64,000 nucleotides of DNA from Carboxylicivirga sp. Its GTDB lineage: Bacteria > Bacteroidota > Bacteroidia > Bacteroidales > Marinilabiliaceae. The stretch lies in the NCBI GenBank assembly GCA_025210475.1, contig JAOARW010000003.1, forward strand, positions 107,604-171,603, written 5' to 3'. A program made the position numbers and the translations under genes. How positions within the stretch are numbered: position 1 is the stretch's first letter; every line of letters begins with the position of its first letter. This document shows, in pieces, positions 48,042-58,700 of this stretch. A model generated the notes under the pieces. The model searched no databases. It was not told the origin of the DNA and was given only the letters and a program-made list of their open reading frames with translations.

Positions 48042-49050
48042 GGCAAGCATACTACAAACACAAAATTTGGCTGTTGGCTATAAGCGAAACAATGGTTCAG
48101 ATAATGTATTGCACCGCAACATTAATGTGAACTTGCACCGTGGCGAGTTTGCCTGCCTTTTGGGACCCAATGGTGCTGGTAAGTCTACTTTAATTAAATC
48201 TCTAAGTGGTTTCATTCCTCATATCGAGGGTGATATTTTAATTGATAACAAAGCTTTAGCTTCGTATAAGCGCAATCATTTATCAAAGGTTATTAGCGTT
48301 GTTTTAACCGAACGATTACAGGTAACCAATATGACGGTGTTTGATTTGGTAGCCCTGGGGCGAACGCCTTATTCCGGTTTTTTTGGCACCATCAGTCATA
48401 AGGATAAAGACATGGTATTACAGGCCATTGAGGATGTTGGCTTAATTGGCTTTACTAACCGCCAGTTGGTCGAAATGAGTGATGGGGAGCGTCAGAAAGC
48501 CATGATTGCCAAAGCTCTGGTTCAGGATACACCGCTGATTATCTTAGACGAGCCAACTGCTTTTTTGGATTTACCAAGTAAAATAGAGATTGTACAGCTT
48601 CTGAAGAAACTAGCCAGGAACAAGCAGAAGGGTATTTTATTATCGACTCACGATTTGGATTTAGCACTCCAGTTGGCTGATAAAATATGGCTGTTGGCAC
48701 AAGGTCGTGAGCTGGAGGCCGGTATTCCTGAAGATCTGGTTTTAACCAATGGTTTCAGACGCTTTTTTGAGAAAGAAGGTATTTTATTTGATAACGAACG
48801 TGGTTCTTTTAAAGTGGAGCAGGAGCAACTGAAAACCATTCGGGTGATTGGTAAAGGGGTTGAGTACAAATGGCTGAGCCATGCTCTTAATCGCAGTGGT
48901 TACCAAACGACTAAAGAAGAAGGAAACTATCCTCACATTGAAATTACACCCGATCAAGATCAATCGTTTACACTCCATCAAACAGATGGCAGCAGAAAAC
49001 AATTGCGAACCATTGAGGATTTATTGGAGCAAATAAAGGCAGTGAAATAA
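48034..49050 (+). CDS. btuD: Cobalamin ABC transporter ATPase (BtuD-like) with C-terminal extension
   Basis: A 338-residue ABC ATPase. Walker A is GPNGAGKST (Lys50), the signature is MSDGERQ (Ser149 to Gln154), Walker B is LIILDEP (Asp172, Glu173), and the H-loop is STHDLD near 204. The common ATPase ends near 250, so about 80 extra residues follow (RVIGKGVEYKWLSHALNRSG and beyond) with a small alpha/beta look and no known family. It energises B12 uptake with the preceding permease and binding protein. Confidence 0.92.
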   Translation: MDKASILQTQNLAVGYKRNNGSDNVLHRNINVNLHRGEFACLLGPNGAGKSTLIKSLSGFIPHIEGDILIDNKALASYKRNHLSKVISVVLTERLQVTNMTVFDLVALGRTPYSGFFGTISHKDKDMVLQAIEDVGLIGFTNRQLVEMSDGERQKAMIAKALVQDTPLIILDEPTAFLDLPSKIEIVQLLKKLARNKQKGILLSTHDLDLALQLADKIWLLAQGRELEAGIPEDLVLTNGFRRFFEKEGILFDNERGSFKVEQEQLKTIRVIGKGVEYKWLSHALNRSGYQTTKEEGNYPHIEITPDQDQSFTLHQTDGSRKQLRTIEDLLEQIKAVK

Positions 49051-49140
49051 TTTTTTTATTATTACGCAGCGTTTCGCCAACTTTAAGCATTCTATAAACG
49101 AGACAAGTTAAAATTGTTATCGTTAATTGACCTAAACCGA

Positions 49141-49677
49141 ATGCTTAAACTCTTTAACAGAAATAAGAAAACACTTTTTGATTGCCTTTACAACCAGTAT
49201 TCCGAGCAATTATTTTTATTGATACTGCGTTATGTGGTGTCGCATTTTGATGCTGAGGAAGTACTGCAAAGGGGATTTATTAAAGTTTACGAAGGCTTGG
49301 GGCAGTTCAAGTTCCACAATAACAAAGCAACTTTAGCTTGGCTGAATCGAATTATGGTGAACGAATCATTGATGTTTTTGAGGGAACAAAAGCGACTCAG
49401 TGCATCATATGAAGATCATCTATCAGAGCCGGAAATAATTCAACATCCTGATGTGGAAAGTGAACTGGCCTACGAATCTTGTTTAATGCTGGTCAGAAAT
49501 TTACCCGATGGTTACCGTACCGTTTTTAACCTTTATGTTATAGAAGGTTACTCTCACAAAGAAATTAGCGAAATGTTAAAGGTTAGTGAAAGTGCATCAC
49601 GATCGCAGTTAACCCGTGCACGAAGCTTGTTAAAGGAACAATTAAAATCAACGCATTATGAAATCGAACATGTTTGA
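49141..49677 (+). CDS. ECF-type RNA polymerase sigma factor
   Basis: 178 residues from the ATG at 49141; a TTG at 49114 would add nine residues and is less likely. Region 2 (YNQYSEQLFLLILRYV, DAEEVLQRGFIKVYEGLGQF) and region 4 (LPDGYRTVFNLYVIEGYSHKEI) with a helix-turn-helix are intact; no extra regions are seen. The next gene overlaps by 20 bp and encodes a membrane protein positioned as its anti-sigma factor. The triad with the following barrel-like protein suggests envelope sensing. Confidence 0.88.
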   Translation: MLKLFNRNKKTLFDCLYNQYSEQLFLLILRYVVSHFDAEEVLQRGFIKVYEGLGQFKFHNNKATLAWLNRIMVNESLMFLREQKRLSASYEDHLSEPEIIQHPDVESELAYESCLMLVRNLPDGYRTVFNLYVIEGYSHKEISEMLKVSESASRSQLTRARSLLKEQLKSTHYEIEHV

Positions 49678-50260
49678 TGAGACTTTTAGGAAACAATTAA
49701 AGGATAGGAACGAGGTGCCTGCAAGTATTTCCTTTAACAAAGGTTTGGTATTGAACTCTATTCATAATCGACTGAATAAGCATCGCTACCGTGGAAGGTG
49801 GATTAAATATGCAGCGGTAATAGTATTGTTCATATTATCGGGGTATTTGCACTGGCATCAAAATAAGATAATAGCGAGTCAAAGCAAGATAGTGGCACAG
49901 CAAAGCGATTGGATTCAAAAGCAAAACCATGAATCGCTCAAATTAATGGCAAATCAACAAGCGGCTATTGATTCATTGCAGGTGAAGAAATCGACGCAGA
50001 CTATAAAGGAAGAGACACATTTTTTACCTTCTTTGCCTGCTCTGGTTGTTCAGCATAAAGTTTCTGTTGCATCAACCATTAGCATTGAGATAAAGGAAGC
50101 AGTTTTAATAACAGACACAAATATACCACAGGAAAAGTCAACGGTTCCGGAACTTGACCTACCTGTTTATTACGAAAGCGAACGATTGGCCAATAATACA
50201 CCAGAAGCTTCAAAAGGTCGCTCATTCCGTCGTAAACTTAACCAATTGCTTAATAATTAA
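49658..50260 (+). CDS. Probable anti-sigma factor, single-pass membrane protein
   Basis: 200 residues with a cytoplasmic N-terminal segment of about 48 residues, one transmembrane helix (about 50-65, YAAVIVLFILSGYLHW) and a periplasmic part starting with a Gln-rich coiled-coil-like stretch (66-110) and a low-complexity tail. It is not FecR-like and lacks a zinc-finger HxxxCxxC motif, so the anti-sigma role is inferred from the 20-bp overlap with the sigma gene and topology. Confidence 0.7.
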   Translation: MKSNMFDETFRKQLKDRNEVPASISFNKGLVLNSIHNRLNKHRYRGRWIKYAAVIVLFILSGYLHWHQNKIIASQSKIVAQQSDWIQKQNHESLKLMANQQAAIDSLQVKKSTQTIKEETHFLPSLPALVVQHKVSVASTISIEIKEAVLITDTNIPQEKSTVPELDLPVYYESERLANNTPEASKGRSFRRKLNQLLNN

Positions 50261-50271
50261 ATGCTAACAAA

Positions 50272-51543
50272 ATGAAAAAGATATTACTTATTTGCTGCAT
50301 ATTTATAGTGACCTGTATACATATTGATTCGCAAAATGTTATAAAGGAGCCCGAGAAGCTTAAGGTTGGTTTTTTAGGCCTGAATTCCCCTGATAACTAC
50401 TATGGTATTCAACAATACCATGATACTTTATCCATTGACTTAATTAATGGGGAAAAGATTGAAATTGTTTATCGGTGGTTTGATTTGTTTCGGGAAAATG
50501 AAGATAGGTTCGAAAGGTATTTTTGGCAACCATTTGAGTCTAACTTTAAAATATTACAGGAGAAGTTGAAAGAGGTACCATTGGATAATGCTCTTAAATA
50601 CTTTGTTCAACTAAAAACGACACGAAATCTGGAAAGGGAACTTTTTGGGACGTCAACAGTGTTTGGTCATCAGAATTATGCATCATTTCGAGATAGTTTG
50701 ACTGCCGATCTGAACAAAGACAATAAAAAGGCATATAAGGATAGTGTTTCAAAAAGATTGCAAAAATATTTTAGAACATTGTACCGCGTGGAATCAACCT
50801 TAAAGGTAAGCGAAAGAGAAGTGCGGAACGCACAAAGAGAATATAAGTTAGAGGATGATAAACTAGTAGGACGTGCGCAATGGCAACACATATTGGAAGT
50901 GGCGAATAAATTCTGGAAGGTTCGTTTCTATGTAAATGATCTTAATGATTTGCAGGCCATTAATGACATTGATCTTAGAGAATTTATCAGGGGGCAAAAG
51001 GATCATTACATAAAAAGAAGGTATTACCTTTCTTATACCAATCTTAAATATAAGCTGGTTGATGATGAAATCGTTCAAATACCAGGATGGGGAGATCGGG
51101 TAGAGAAACGCGAAAAGCACATTGCATTAAAGGTATATCCAACTTTGGGTACCAGCCTATTGAAAAGTACGTGGTCGGCTGATATGGGGGCTGTCTTTGG
51201 AATGGTTTTTAATGAACAACGTAGTGGTGCGCTTCGGATAGCTTTACGGTACCAGTTAAAGGCATTGGGTGAAGAGGAGCTCAATGGCACTTCCATCCGG
51301 TATAATGGTTTTGTTGATGGGATGTTTGATTTTAATCTTGCTAAAAGTTACCAGCGCGAGCAATGGCTTGGAGCCGGTGTGGGCTATCTTGTTCATCAGG
51401 AAGGTCGTGTTTATGGCGATAATACAGCCCGAATTTTCCTTAAGTACCGATCGTCTCAGAGATGGGGTGTTCAGCCCGAATTCAATTATTCTTTCAGCGA
51501 CAATAATGGTTTTGTAGGCTTAGGTTTCTTCTTTAGTTTATAA
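50272..51543 (+). CDS. Exported protein with C-terminal beta-barrel-like region
   Basis: 423 residues: signal peptide (1-20, ending IDSQ), a helical, charged first half (about 60-240), then a beta-rich C-terminal half with alternating pattern (ALRIALRYQLKALG, WGVQPEFNYSFS) ending in GLGFFFSL, an outer-membrane-like terminal strand. I recognise no named family. It follows the anti-sigma gene by 11 bp and closes the operon with a terminator, so it may be the outer-membrane input or target of the sigma system (inference). Confidence 0.68.
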   Translation: MKKILLICCIFIVTCIHIDSQNVIKEPEKLKVGFLGLNSPDNYYGIQQYHDTLSIDLINGEKIEIVYRWFDLFRENEDRFERYFWQPFESNFKILQEKLKEVPLDNALKYFVQLKTTRNLERELFGTSTVFGHQNYASFRDSLTADLNKDNKKAYKDSVSKRLQKYFRTLYRVESTLKVSEREVRNAQREYKLEDDKLVGRAQWQHILEVANKFWKVRFYVNDLNDLQAINDIDLREFIRGQKDHYIKRRYYLSYTNLKYKLVDDEIVQIPGWGDRVEKREKHIALKVYPTLGTSLLKSTWSADMGAVFGMVFNEQRSGALRIALRYQLKALGEEELNGTSIRYNGFVDGMFDFNLAKSYQREQWLGAGVGYLVHQEGRVYGDNTARIFLKYRSSQRWGVQPEFNYSFSDNNGFVGLGFFFSL

Positions 51544-51586
51544 GAAATAGATAGAGCTATAGAGCTCAGGTTTAAATAGGTCAAAA

Positions 51587-51616
51587 GGGTGTCCGTGGTG
51601 CGGGCACCTTTTTTTG
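51587..51616 (+). terminator. Intrinsic terminator of the sigma-factor operon
   Basis: GGTGTCC pairs with GGGCACC (one G-U) around GTGGTGC, then seven T residues. Almost the same sequence closes locus C at 63522-63550. Confidence 0.88.
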
Positions 51617-51902
51617 CTATATAATTCCATTTCATTATTATACTTTGTTAAAACCAACAATAGTATATCCCTACTTTAATAGCTCAAAATAATAGGTTTT
51701 TCCTACAAATATCTACGCTATTTTACACTCGTAAGGGGTGTTTAATCACTTATATTTTGATACATTTCCCTAAAAATCCCGTTTATTTCCATTTTAAATC
51801 TGATATAATTCTGTTCAGAAATGTGGAAAAAGTGTATTTCACCTCGATGAATACCTAATTAAGAGGGCTCCTATAGTCAGTACGTCAGGTAGATAAACAA
51901 AA

Positions 51903-51942
51903 TGCACACATTAGTAAACATGAGTGCACTTTGAGCTAATGT
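51903..51942. repeat. Two overlapping inverted repeats upstream of GH125
   Basis: TGCACACAT (51903-51911) faces ATGAGTGCA (51920-51928) with one mismatch. ACATTAG (51908-51914) faces CTAATGT (51936-51942) perfectly. The arms overlap, so the hairpins are mutually exclusive; alternatively, they are operator sites. Confidence 0.4.
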
Positions 51943-52092
51943 TAAAAATGCTTTAGTTTGCCTCAGAATAAATCGAGAGAGTAACCAAAATAAATTTTTA
52001 GAACAACATCAATAGACGCACTTGTTGTAGTCTGTTACTTGCTTAGTGGCTAAGCGAGCAGGATCGTTATTTTCATTTTTTTAAGATAATAT

Positions 52093-53514
52093 ATGACATC
52101 ACGTAGAGATTTTCTAAAGAATTTAAGCTTAGGAGTGGGTGGAATGATGGTGGCAAAAAGCGCTTTTGCAGGAGATAAAAAGAGTGTTTATGTTACGAAA
52201 CGCCCCTCATTGGAAGAGCGTAATTTTTCAAGTCCTGTAATCGAAAAGGTAATTGCCGACACGAAGAAAAAGATTAAGGATCCAAAGTTGGCCTATATGT
52301 TCGAAAACTGTTTTCCCAATACCCTGGATACAACTGTTGAACACACTATAAACAATGGAGTACCTGATACTTTTGTCATTACCGGAGATATTCATGCCAT
52401 GTGGTTAAGAGATTCAACTGCGCAGGTTTGGCCTTATCTTCCTTATGCAAAAAAAGAGCAGAAACTAAGCAAGCTAATTGCCGGGGTAGTTCACAGGCAA
52501 ACAAAGTGCATTTTACTGGATGCGTATGCCAATGCGTTTAACAAAGAAGCTGTTAATGGTGAGTTTGCAGGTGATCATACTGAAATGAAGCCGGGTGTGC
52601 ACGAACGCAAATGGGAGATTGATTCATTGTGTTACGCTGTGCGTTTGGCTTATAACTATCACAAGGTTACTGGCAATACTTCCATCTTTACAAAAGAATG
52701 GCTACTGGCAGCCGAACGGATTCATGATACATTTAAAGAACAGCAGCGAAAAGAAGGGCTTGGTCCTTACCGTTTTGAAAGGACAACGCCGCGACAACTA
52801 GATACTTTGTCGAACAATGGCTATGGACGACCTTTGAAGCCCGTTGGGCTGATTAACAGTAGTTTCCGACCATCGGATGATGCCAGTACATTAGGTTATC
52901 TCATTCCAAGTAACTTGTTCGCAGTGGTAAGCCTGCGTCAGATTGCCGAAATATGTGATAAGATAGTTAACAAACCTGAGTTAGCTAAAAAGTGCCGGAT
53001 ATTGGCTGAAGAAGTTGAGGAAGCCATCAAAACCTATGGTATAAAAAATCATCCAGAGTTTGGAAAAGTCTACGCCTATGAGGTTGATGGTTATGGTAAT
53101 GCCCTGTTTATGGACGATGCCAACGTACCAAGTTTAATTGCCCTTCCGTACCTGAATTGTGTCGATGTTAATGATCCGGTTTACCAAAATACCAGAAAGC
53201 TGGTTTGGAGTGATTCCAATCCTTATTTCTTTAAAGGAACGGCTGCCGAAGGTATCGGAGGTCCGCATGTGGGATACGATATGGTATGGCCAATGAGCAT
53301 CATTATGAAGGCCATGACATCCGATAATCTGAACGAAATTGGCTGGTGTGTGCGAACCTTGCGCGATACGGATGCCGATACCGGTTTTATGCACGAAACA
53401 TTTCATAAAGATAATCCGAAGCATTATACCCGTTCGTGGTTTGCATGGGCAAATACTTTGTTTGGTGAGTTGATGTTGAAGTTGGTGGAAGAGAAAAAAA
53501 TAAACAAAATCTAA
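52093..53514 (+). CDS. GH125 exo-alpha-1,6-mannosidase, Tat-exported
   Basis: A 473-residue enzyme of the metal-independent alpha-mannosidase family (GH125, formerly DUF1237). The N-terminus is a Tat signal (SRRDFLKNLSLGVGG, cleavage near AFAG). The hallmark block GDIHAMWLRDSTAQVWPY lies at about residues 98-115, and GVHERKWEIDSLCYAVRLAY and DDANVPSLIALPYL follow. It hydrolyses terminal alpha-1,6-mannose by inversion. It is the first gene of locus C, one base apart from the GH92 gene; the pair can strip branched alpha-mannan. Confidence 0.93.
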   Translation: MTSRRDFLKNLSLGVGGMMVAKSAFAGDKKSVYVTKRPSLEERNFSSPVIEKVIADTKKKIKDPKLAYMFENCFPNTLDTTVEHTINNGVPDTFVITGDIHAMWLRDSTAQVWPYLPYAKKEQKLSKLIAGVVHRQTKCILLDAYANAFNKEAVNGEFAGDHTEMKPGVHERKWEIDSLCYAVRLAYNYHKVTGNTSIFTKEWLLAAERIHDTFKEQQRKEGLGPYRFERTTPRQLDTLSNNGYGRPLKPVGLINSSFRPSDDASTLGYLIPSNLFAVVSLRQIAEICDKIVNKPELAKKCRILAEEVEEAIKTYGIKNHPEFGKVYAYEVDGYGNALFMDDANVPSLIALPYLNCVDVNDPVYQNTRKLVWSDSNPYFFKGTAAEGIGGPHVGYDMVWPMSIIMKAMTSDNLNEIGWCVRTLRDTDADTGFMHETFHKDNPKHYTRSWFAWANTLFGELMLKLVEEKKINKI

Positions 53515-55728
53515 ATGCGTAATTTATTAGTTGTATTAATCAGCCTGTCTGTTCTGGCAGGCTGTATTGAAAAGAAAACAGAAAAGCTGAGTGTCATCGA
53601 GTATGTCGATCCATTTATTGGAACCGGGGCACATGGTCATACCTTTCCGGGAGCAACCACCCCAAATGGTATGGTTCAGCTGAGTCCGGACAATGGTACC
53701 AGTGGTTGGGATTGGTGCAGTGGCTATCATTATTCCGATAGTTCCATCATTGGTTTTTCGCACCTACACCTAAGCGGTACGGGGGCGTCGGATATGGGTG
53801 ATATTTTAATTATGCCTTTTAATGGCGACTATAAATGGGATGCCGGATCGAAGGAAAATCCTGATGATGGTTATCGCTCACGTTTTAGTCATCAAAATGA
53901 GGAAGCTAAACCTGGCTATTATAGTGTATTACTCGATGATAGCAACATTAAGGCAGAACTAACGGCCACCACACGTGTGGGTATTCACCGATACACTTTT
54001 ACACAAAAGTCACCCCATTTTATTATCGATCTGAATCATGGTATTCATGATGGTGTGAAAAGTGGCCATATGCGTATGGTTGATAAAAACACCGTTGTTG
54101 GAAAACGTTGCAGCAATGGTTGGGCCTGGAATCAGAATGTGTATTTTGCAGCCACTTTCTCCGAATCAATTTCTAAATGTACCTACAACATTGATGGGGT
54201 AGTAGGAAAGAATGAAAACATTGCAGAAGGTAAACGAGTAAAGGCAATTCTGGGCTTCGAAACACAAAATCCTGAAATACTGGTAAGAGTTGGTATCTCA
54301 TATGTTAGTGCCGAAAATGCATTGAAAAACCTGCAAAGTGAAGCTCCTGATTATGATTTTGAAAACTATGTGGCTAAGGCACAGAAACAATGGGATGATG
54401 CCTTATCTGTTATTCAAATAGAAGGAAGCAATGAAGACAAAACGATTTTCTACACGGCTTTATATCATTCGAATATCGCACCAAACACCTTTGCAGATGT
54501 TGACGGAACTTACCGGGGCATGGATGATGAGATAAAGAAGAATAATGATTTTATGAGGTATCATGTGTTTTCTTTATGGGATACGTTTAGAGCAACACAT
54601 CCGCTTTATACCATCACCAATCCAGGCATTGTCAATGATTTTGTACATACGTGCATGAGTGTGCATCGCGAATCGGGACTGTTACCGGTATGGGAGTTAA
54701 CCGGTCGTGAAACCAATTGCATGATTGGTTACCATGCTGTACCGGTATTGTATGACGCCTGGAAAAAAGGCTTAGTGAGTGACTTATTTGGCACTGAATT
54801 GCTTGAAGCCATGGTTGCCAGTGCCATGCACGATGATCGTGGCAGAAAGCTTTTACGCGATTACCAATACATTCCGGCCGATAAGGAGAATGAATCCGTA
54901 TCAAAGGCTTTGGAATATGCATATGACGATTGGTGCATTGCACAAATGGCTAAAGAAGTTAATAAAATCAACACTTATAATGAGTTTACCGGTCGTTCAC
55001 AATTTTATAGGAATCATTGGGATGCTTCAACGGGTTTTATGCGAGGTAAATTAGCCAATGGTCAATGGAAAAAAGGTTTTGATCCTTTATTCAGCAAACA
55101 TCGCGATGATGAATACACCGAAGGAAACGCCTGGCAATATAGCTGGTATGTTCCGCATGATGTACCAGGATTAATAAACCTTCATGGAGGCAAGAAACCG
55201 TTTATTTCCAAACTGGATTCTTTATTCACACTTAATGCTGGCTTAAATGGCAGTCATGCTTCGCCAGATATCAGTGGTTTGATAGGTCAATATGCCCATG
55301 GTAATGAACCAAGTCATCACATCGCATACCTGTATAATTATGCCGGACAGCAATATAAAACTTCCCAACGCGTAAATGAAATTTGCAATACAATGTACCA
55401 CACCGGTGTTGACGGACTATCCGGTAACGAAGATTGTGGTCAGATGTCGTCGTGGTATGTATTTAGTTCCATGGGATTTTACCCGGTTAATCCGGCCAAT
55501 CAGATTTATCAAATCGGAACACCGCGCTTTCAAAAGGTAGTAATAGATGTTCCCGGAAACAAGGAGTTTATTATCACCACCGAAGACTATGCAGCTGGAA
55601 TTATTTATATCCAGGAAGCTTATTTAAATGGCCAAAAACTTAAGCGTCCGCAAATAAGTCATGATGACATCATGGCGGGAGGGCATCTGCATTTTGTATT
55701 GGGTAAATCGCCCAATACAGCTTTCTAA
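53515..55728 (+). CDS. GH92 alpha-mannosidase lipoprotein
   Basis: A 737-residue calcium-dependent exo-alpha-mannosidase (GH92). Lipobox LAGC (Cys17). The family opening VDPFIGTGAHGHTFPGATTPNGMVQLSPD, the central ELTGRETNCMIGYHA and the catalytic-region block GNEDCGQMSSWYVFSSMGFYP (starting Gly637) are all present. Enzymes of this family cleave alpha-1,2, -1,3 or -1,4 mannose linkages; the linkage of this one cannot be read from the sequence. It starts immediately after the GH125 stop and is followed 61 bp later by susC, placing it in the locus C operon. Confidence 0.95.
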   Translation: MRNLLVVLISLSVLAGCIEKKTEKLSVIEYVDPFIGTGAHGHTFPGATTPNGMVQLSPDNGTSGWDWCSGYHYSDSSIIGFSHLHLSGTGASDMGDILIMPFNGDYKWDAGSKENPDDGYRSRFSHQNEEAKPGYYSVLLDDSNIKAELTATTRVGIHRYTFTQKSPHFIIDLNHGIHDGVKSGHMRMVDKNTVVGKRCSNGWAWNQNVYFAATFSESISKCTYNIDGVVGKNENIAEGKRVKAILGFETQNPEILVRVGISYVSAENALKNLQSEAPDYDFENYVAKAQKQWDDALSVIQIEGSNEDKTIFYTALYHSNIAPNTFADVDGTYRGMDDEIKKNNDFMRYHVFSLWDTFRATHPLYTITNPGIVNDFVHTCMSVHRESGLLPVWELTGRETNCMIGYHAVPVLYDAWKKGLVSDLFGTELLEAMVASAMHDDRGRKLLRDYQYIPADKENESVSKALEYAYDDWCIAQMAKEVNKINTYNEFTGRSQFYRNHWDASTGFMRGKLANGQWKKGFDPLFSKHRDDEYTEGNAWQYSWYVPHDVPGLINLHGGKKPFISKLDSLFTLNAGLNGSHASPDISGLIGQYAHGNEPSHHIAYLYNYAGQQYKTSQRVNEICNTMYHTGVDGLSGNEDCGQMSSWYVFSSMGFYPVNPANQIYQIGTPRFQKVVIDVPGNKEFIITTEDYAAGIIYIQEAYLNGQKLKRPQISHDDIMAGGHLHFVLGKSPNTAF

Positions 55729-55789
55729 AAATCTGTTAACTAACGACAAGCGCAATAGTGCGCGATTATTAATTATAAATTAGGTTTTA

Positions 55790-58700
55790 ATGAAAAACAA
55801 ATCTCAGACGTTTGCGTTGCAAAGTGTCAGGCGATTATCGTTGTTGATCCTTATCGGATTAACAACGGTAATTACCGGTTACGCGCAAAACATTAACGTA
55901 AACGGTAAGGTAGTCGACGAAAACGGCGAGCTCTTGCCAGGAGCAACAATTATTATCGAAGGTACCACAAAGGGTGTTATTACCGATATGGACGGTAATT
56001 TCCAAATTGACTGTGGTGCAAATGACGTGTTAGTTTGTTCATTCATCGGATACGTCAATAAAACCATGCCTGTTGAAGGTAAAACAAACATTACCTTTGT
56101 TTTAAAAAGCCAGGTAAGTGAGTTGGACGATGTTACGGTTGTAGCGTTTGCCAAGCAAAAAAAGGAAAGTGTACTTGGTAGTATTACAACCGTTAAACCG
56201 GCTGAACTAAAAGTGCCATCAAGTAACTTAACCACGGCATTGGCCGGTCGTATGTCTGGTATTATTTCTTACCAGCGCAGTGGGGAACCGGGAGCCGACA
56301 ATGCGGAGTTTTTTATTCGTGGTGTTACCACCTTCGGTTACAAGACTGATCCATTGATTTTAATCGATGGAATTGAATCATCAACAAATGATTTAGCCCG
56401 AATGCAACCGGATGATATTGCTTCATTCAGCATTATGAAAGATGCAACGGCCACAGCTCTTTATGGCGCCCGTGGTGCGAACGGTGTTATTTTAATTACC
56501 ACCAAAGAAGGTCAGGAAGGACGTGCAAAAATTAGTGTTCGTTACGAAAAGTCACTTTCAACGCCAACACAAATGCTCGACATTGCCGATCCGATTACCT
56601 ACATGAAGCTTCACAACGAGGCCATTATGACTCGTAATCCATTGGATGGTCCGGCTTATTCTTACGATAAGATTAAGATGACGCAGCAGCCCAATCGCAA
56701 TCAGAACGTTTATCCGGCTGTTGACTGGCAAAATGAAATGTTTGAAGATTACGCCTTGAACGATCGCTTTAACTTCAATGTTAATGGCGGTGGTAAGGTA
56801 GCACGATACTATTTAGCAGCCACCGTAAATACGGATCGTGGTATCTTGAAAGAAAACAGCTTAAATGCTTTTGACAATAATGTGAAGTACAACAAAATCA
56901 GTTTGCGATCCAACGTTAATATTTATTTAACTTCAACAACTGAAGTATCCGTTCGTTTCAGCGGAAACTTCGATGATTATACAGGACCGATTGATAGTGG
57001 AGAAACATTGTTCAGAAAGTCGCTACAAACAAGTCCGGTATTGTACCCTATGTTTTTCGAGCCCAATGCCGAGTATGCCAATACATCGCATATCCTGTTC
57101 GGCAATGCTGGTCAGACGGGTGAATATTTAAATCCATATGCAGATATGGTGCGCGGTTATCGCGATGAGAGTAGAAGTAAGATTCTGGCAACGGTTGAGT
57201 TGAAGCAGGATTTAGGCATGATTTTAAAAGGACTGGATTTTCGTCTGCTGGGTAACACTACCCGTGAATCGTTTTACAATACCAGCCGTAGCTATAATCC
57301 TTTCTATTATAGCATTGGTTCTTACAATAAAGAACTGGATACTTACACCTTACAGGAATTAAATCCGGATAGTGGTAGCGATTATTTATCCTATAACCAG
57401 GGAGCCAAGGCTATCAGTACTGTTTTCTATGGTGAAGCGGCGATTAACTGGAATCGCACTTTCTCTGACCTGCACAATGTCACAGCCTTGCTGGTTGGTA
57501 CCATGCGCGAAACTAAGCTGGGTAATGCTGAAACTTTGGCCAAATCCTTGGCTTATCGTAACATGGGTGTGTCAGGACGATTTACTTATGCTTATGACAG
57601 CCGTTATTTTGTTGAAGCCAACTTTGGTTATAACGGTTCCGAACGTTTTGCTGCTAATCACCGTTATGGATTCTTCCCATCGGTGGGTGTCGGTTGGATG
57701 ATTTCAAACGAAGAATTCTGGCAACCATTAAGTCAAACCATTACTAAACTGAAACTGAAAGGTACCTATGGTCTTGTGGGTAGTGATGCGATTGGCGATG
57801 AGAACGATCGTTTCTTCTATATTTCATCCGTAAATATGAAGAATGAATACAATAGCATTCGTTTTGGTGAAGATTTCGGAAACTACATCAATGGCATTAG
57901 TATCGATCGTTACAGCAACGATGATATTACCTGGGAAACTGCGAAAATGACCGATATTGGTTTAGAGGTTTCTTTCTGGGATAAGATTGATTTGCAGGCT
58001 GACTATTTCTACCAGCACCGCTCTAATGTTTTGATGGATCGTTCGGAGATACCTTCAACAATGGGGCTTCAGTCTTCTTTACGAGCTAACCTTGGTGAAG
58101 TAACTTCAGGAGGTATTGAATTGGCATTGGATGTAAGACATTCGTTCAATAAAGATTTTTGGTTAACAGCGCGTGGAAACTTCACCTATGCTACCAATGA
58201 GTATAAGGTTTATGAGGAGCTGGATTATGTGGGTGCCGGTATGCCTTGGTTATCGCATGAAGGACAGAATATAAACCAGAAATGGGGATTAATTGCTGAG
58301 CGTTTATTTGTTGATGAAGCAGATATTGCCAATTCGCCAACGCAAACATTTGGTCCATACATGGCCGGTGATATCAAATACAAAGATATTAATGAAGATG
58401 GTGTGATTGACAACAACGACCGTGCGCCCATTGGCTTTCCTGAAGTACCTGAAATCAACTATGGTTTTGGTTTCTCTACAGGCTATAAAACTTGGGATCT
58501 GTCGATGTTCTTCCAGGGATCGGCACGTTCATCGTTCTTTATCGATCCTTATATGACTGCACCTTTTATCGACATTAATTCCGATTCACAGGATGAGGCC
58601 TGGAACAATGCCAAAGGCAACAATGCCTTATTAAGTGAGTGGGCGAATGATCACTGGTCAGAAAATGATAGAGATATCTATGCTGCCTGGCCACGTCTTT

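Larger units (their letters stand above)
51544..52092. other. Upstream region of locus C
   Basis: 549 bp. After the terminator it is AT-rich to about 51890, then holds two overlapping inverted repeats (51903-51942). A TTAGTTTG near 51953-51960 is one base off the -7 consensus. No gene is seen. Confidence 0.5.
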
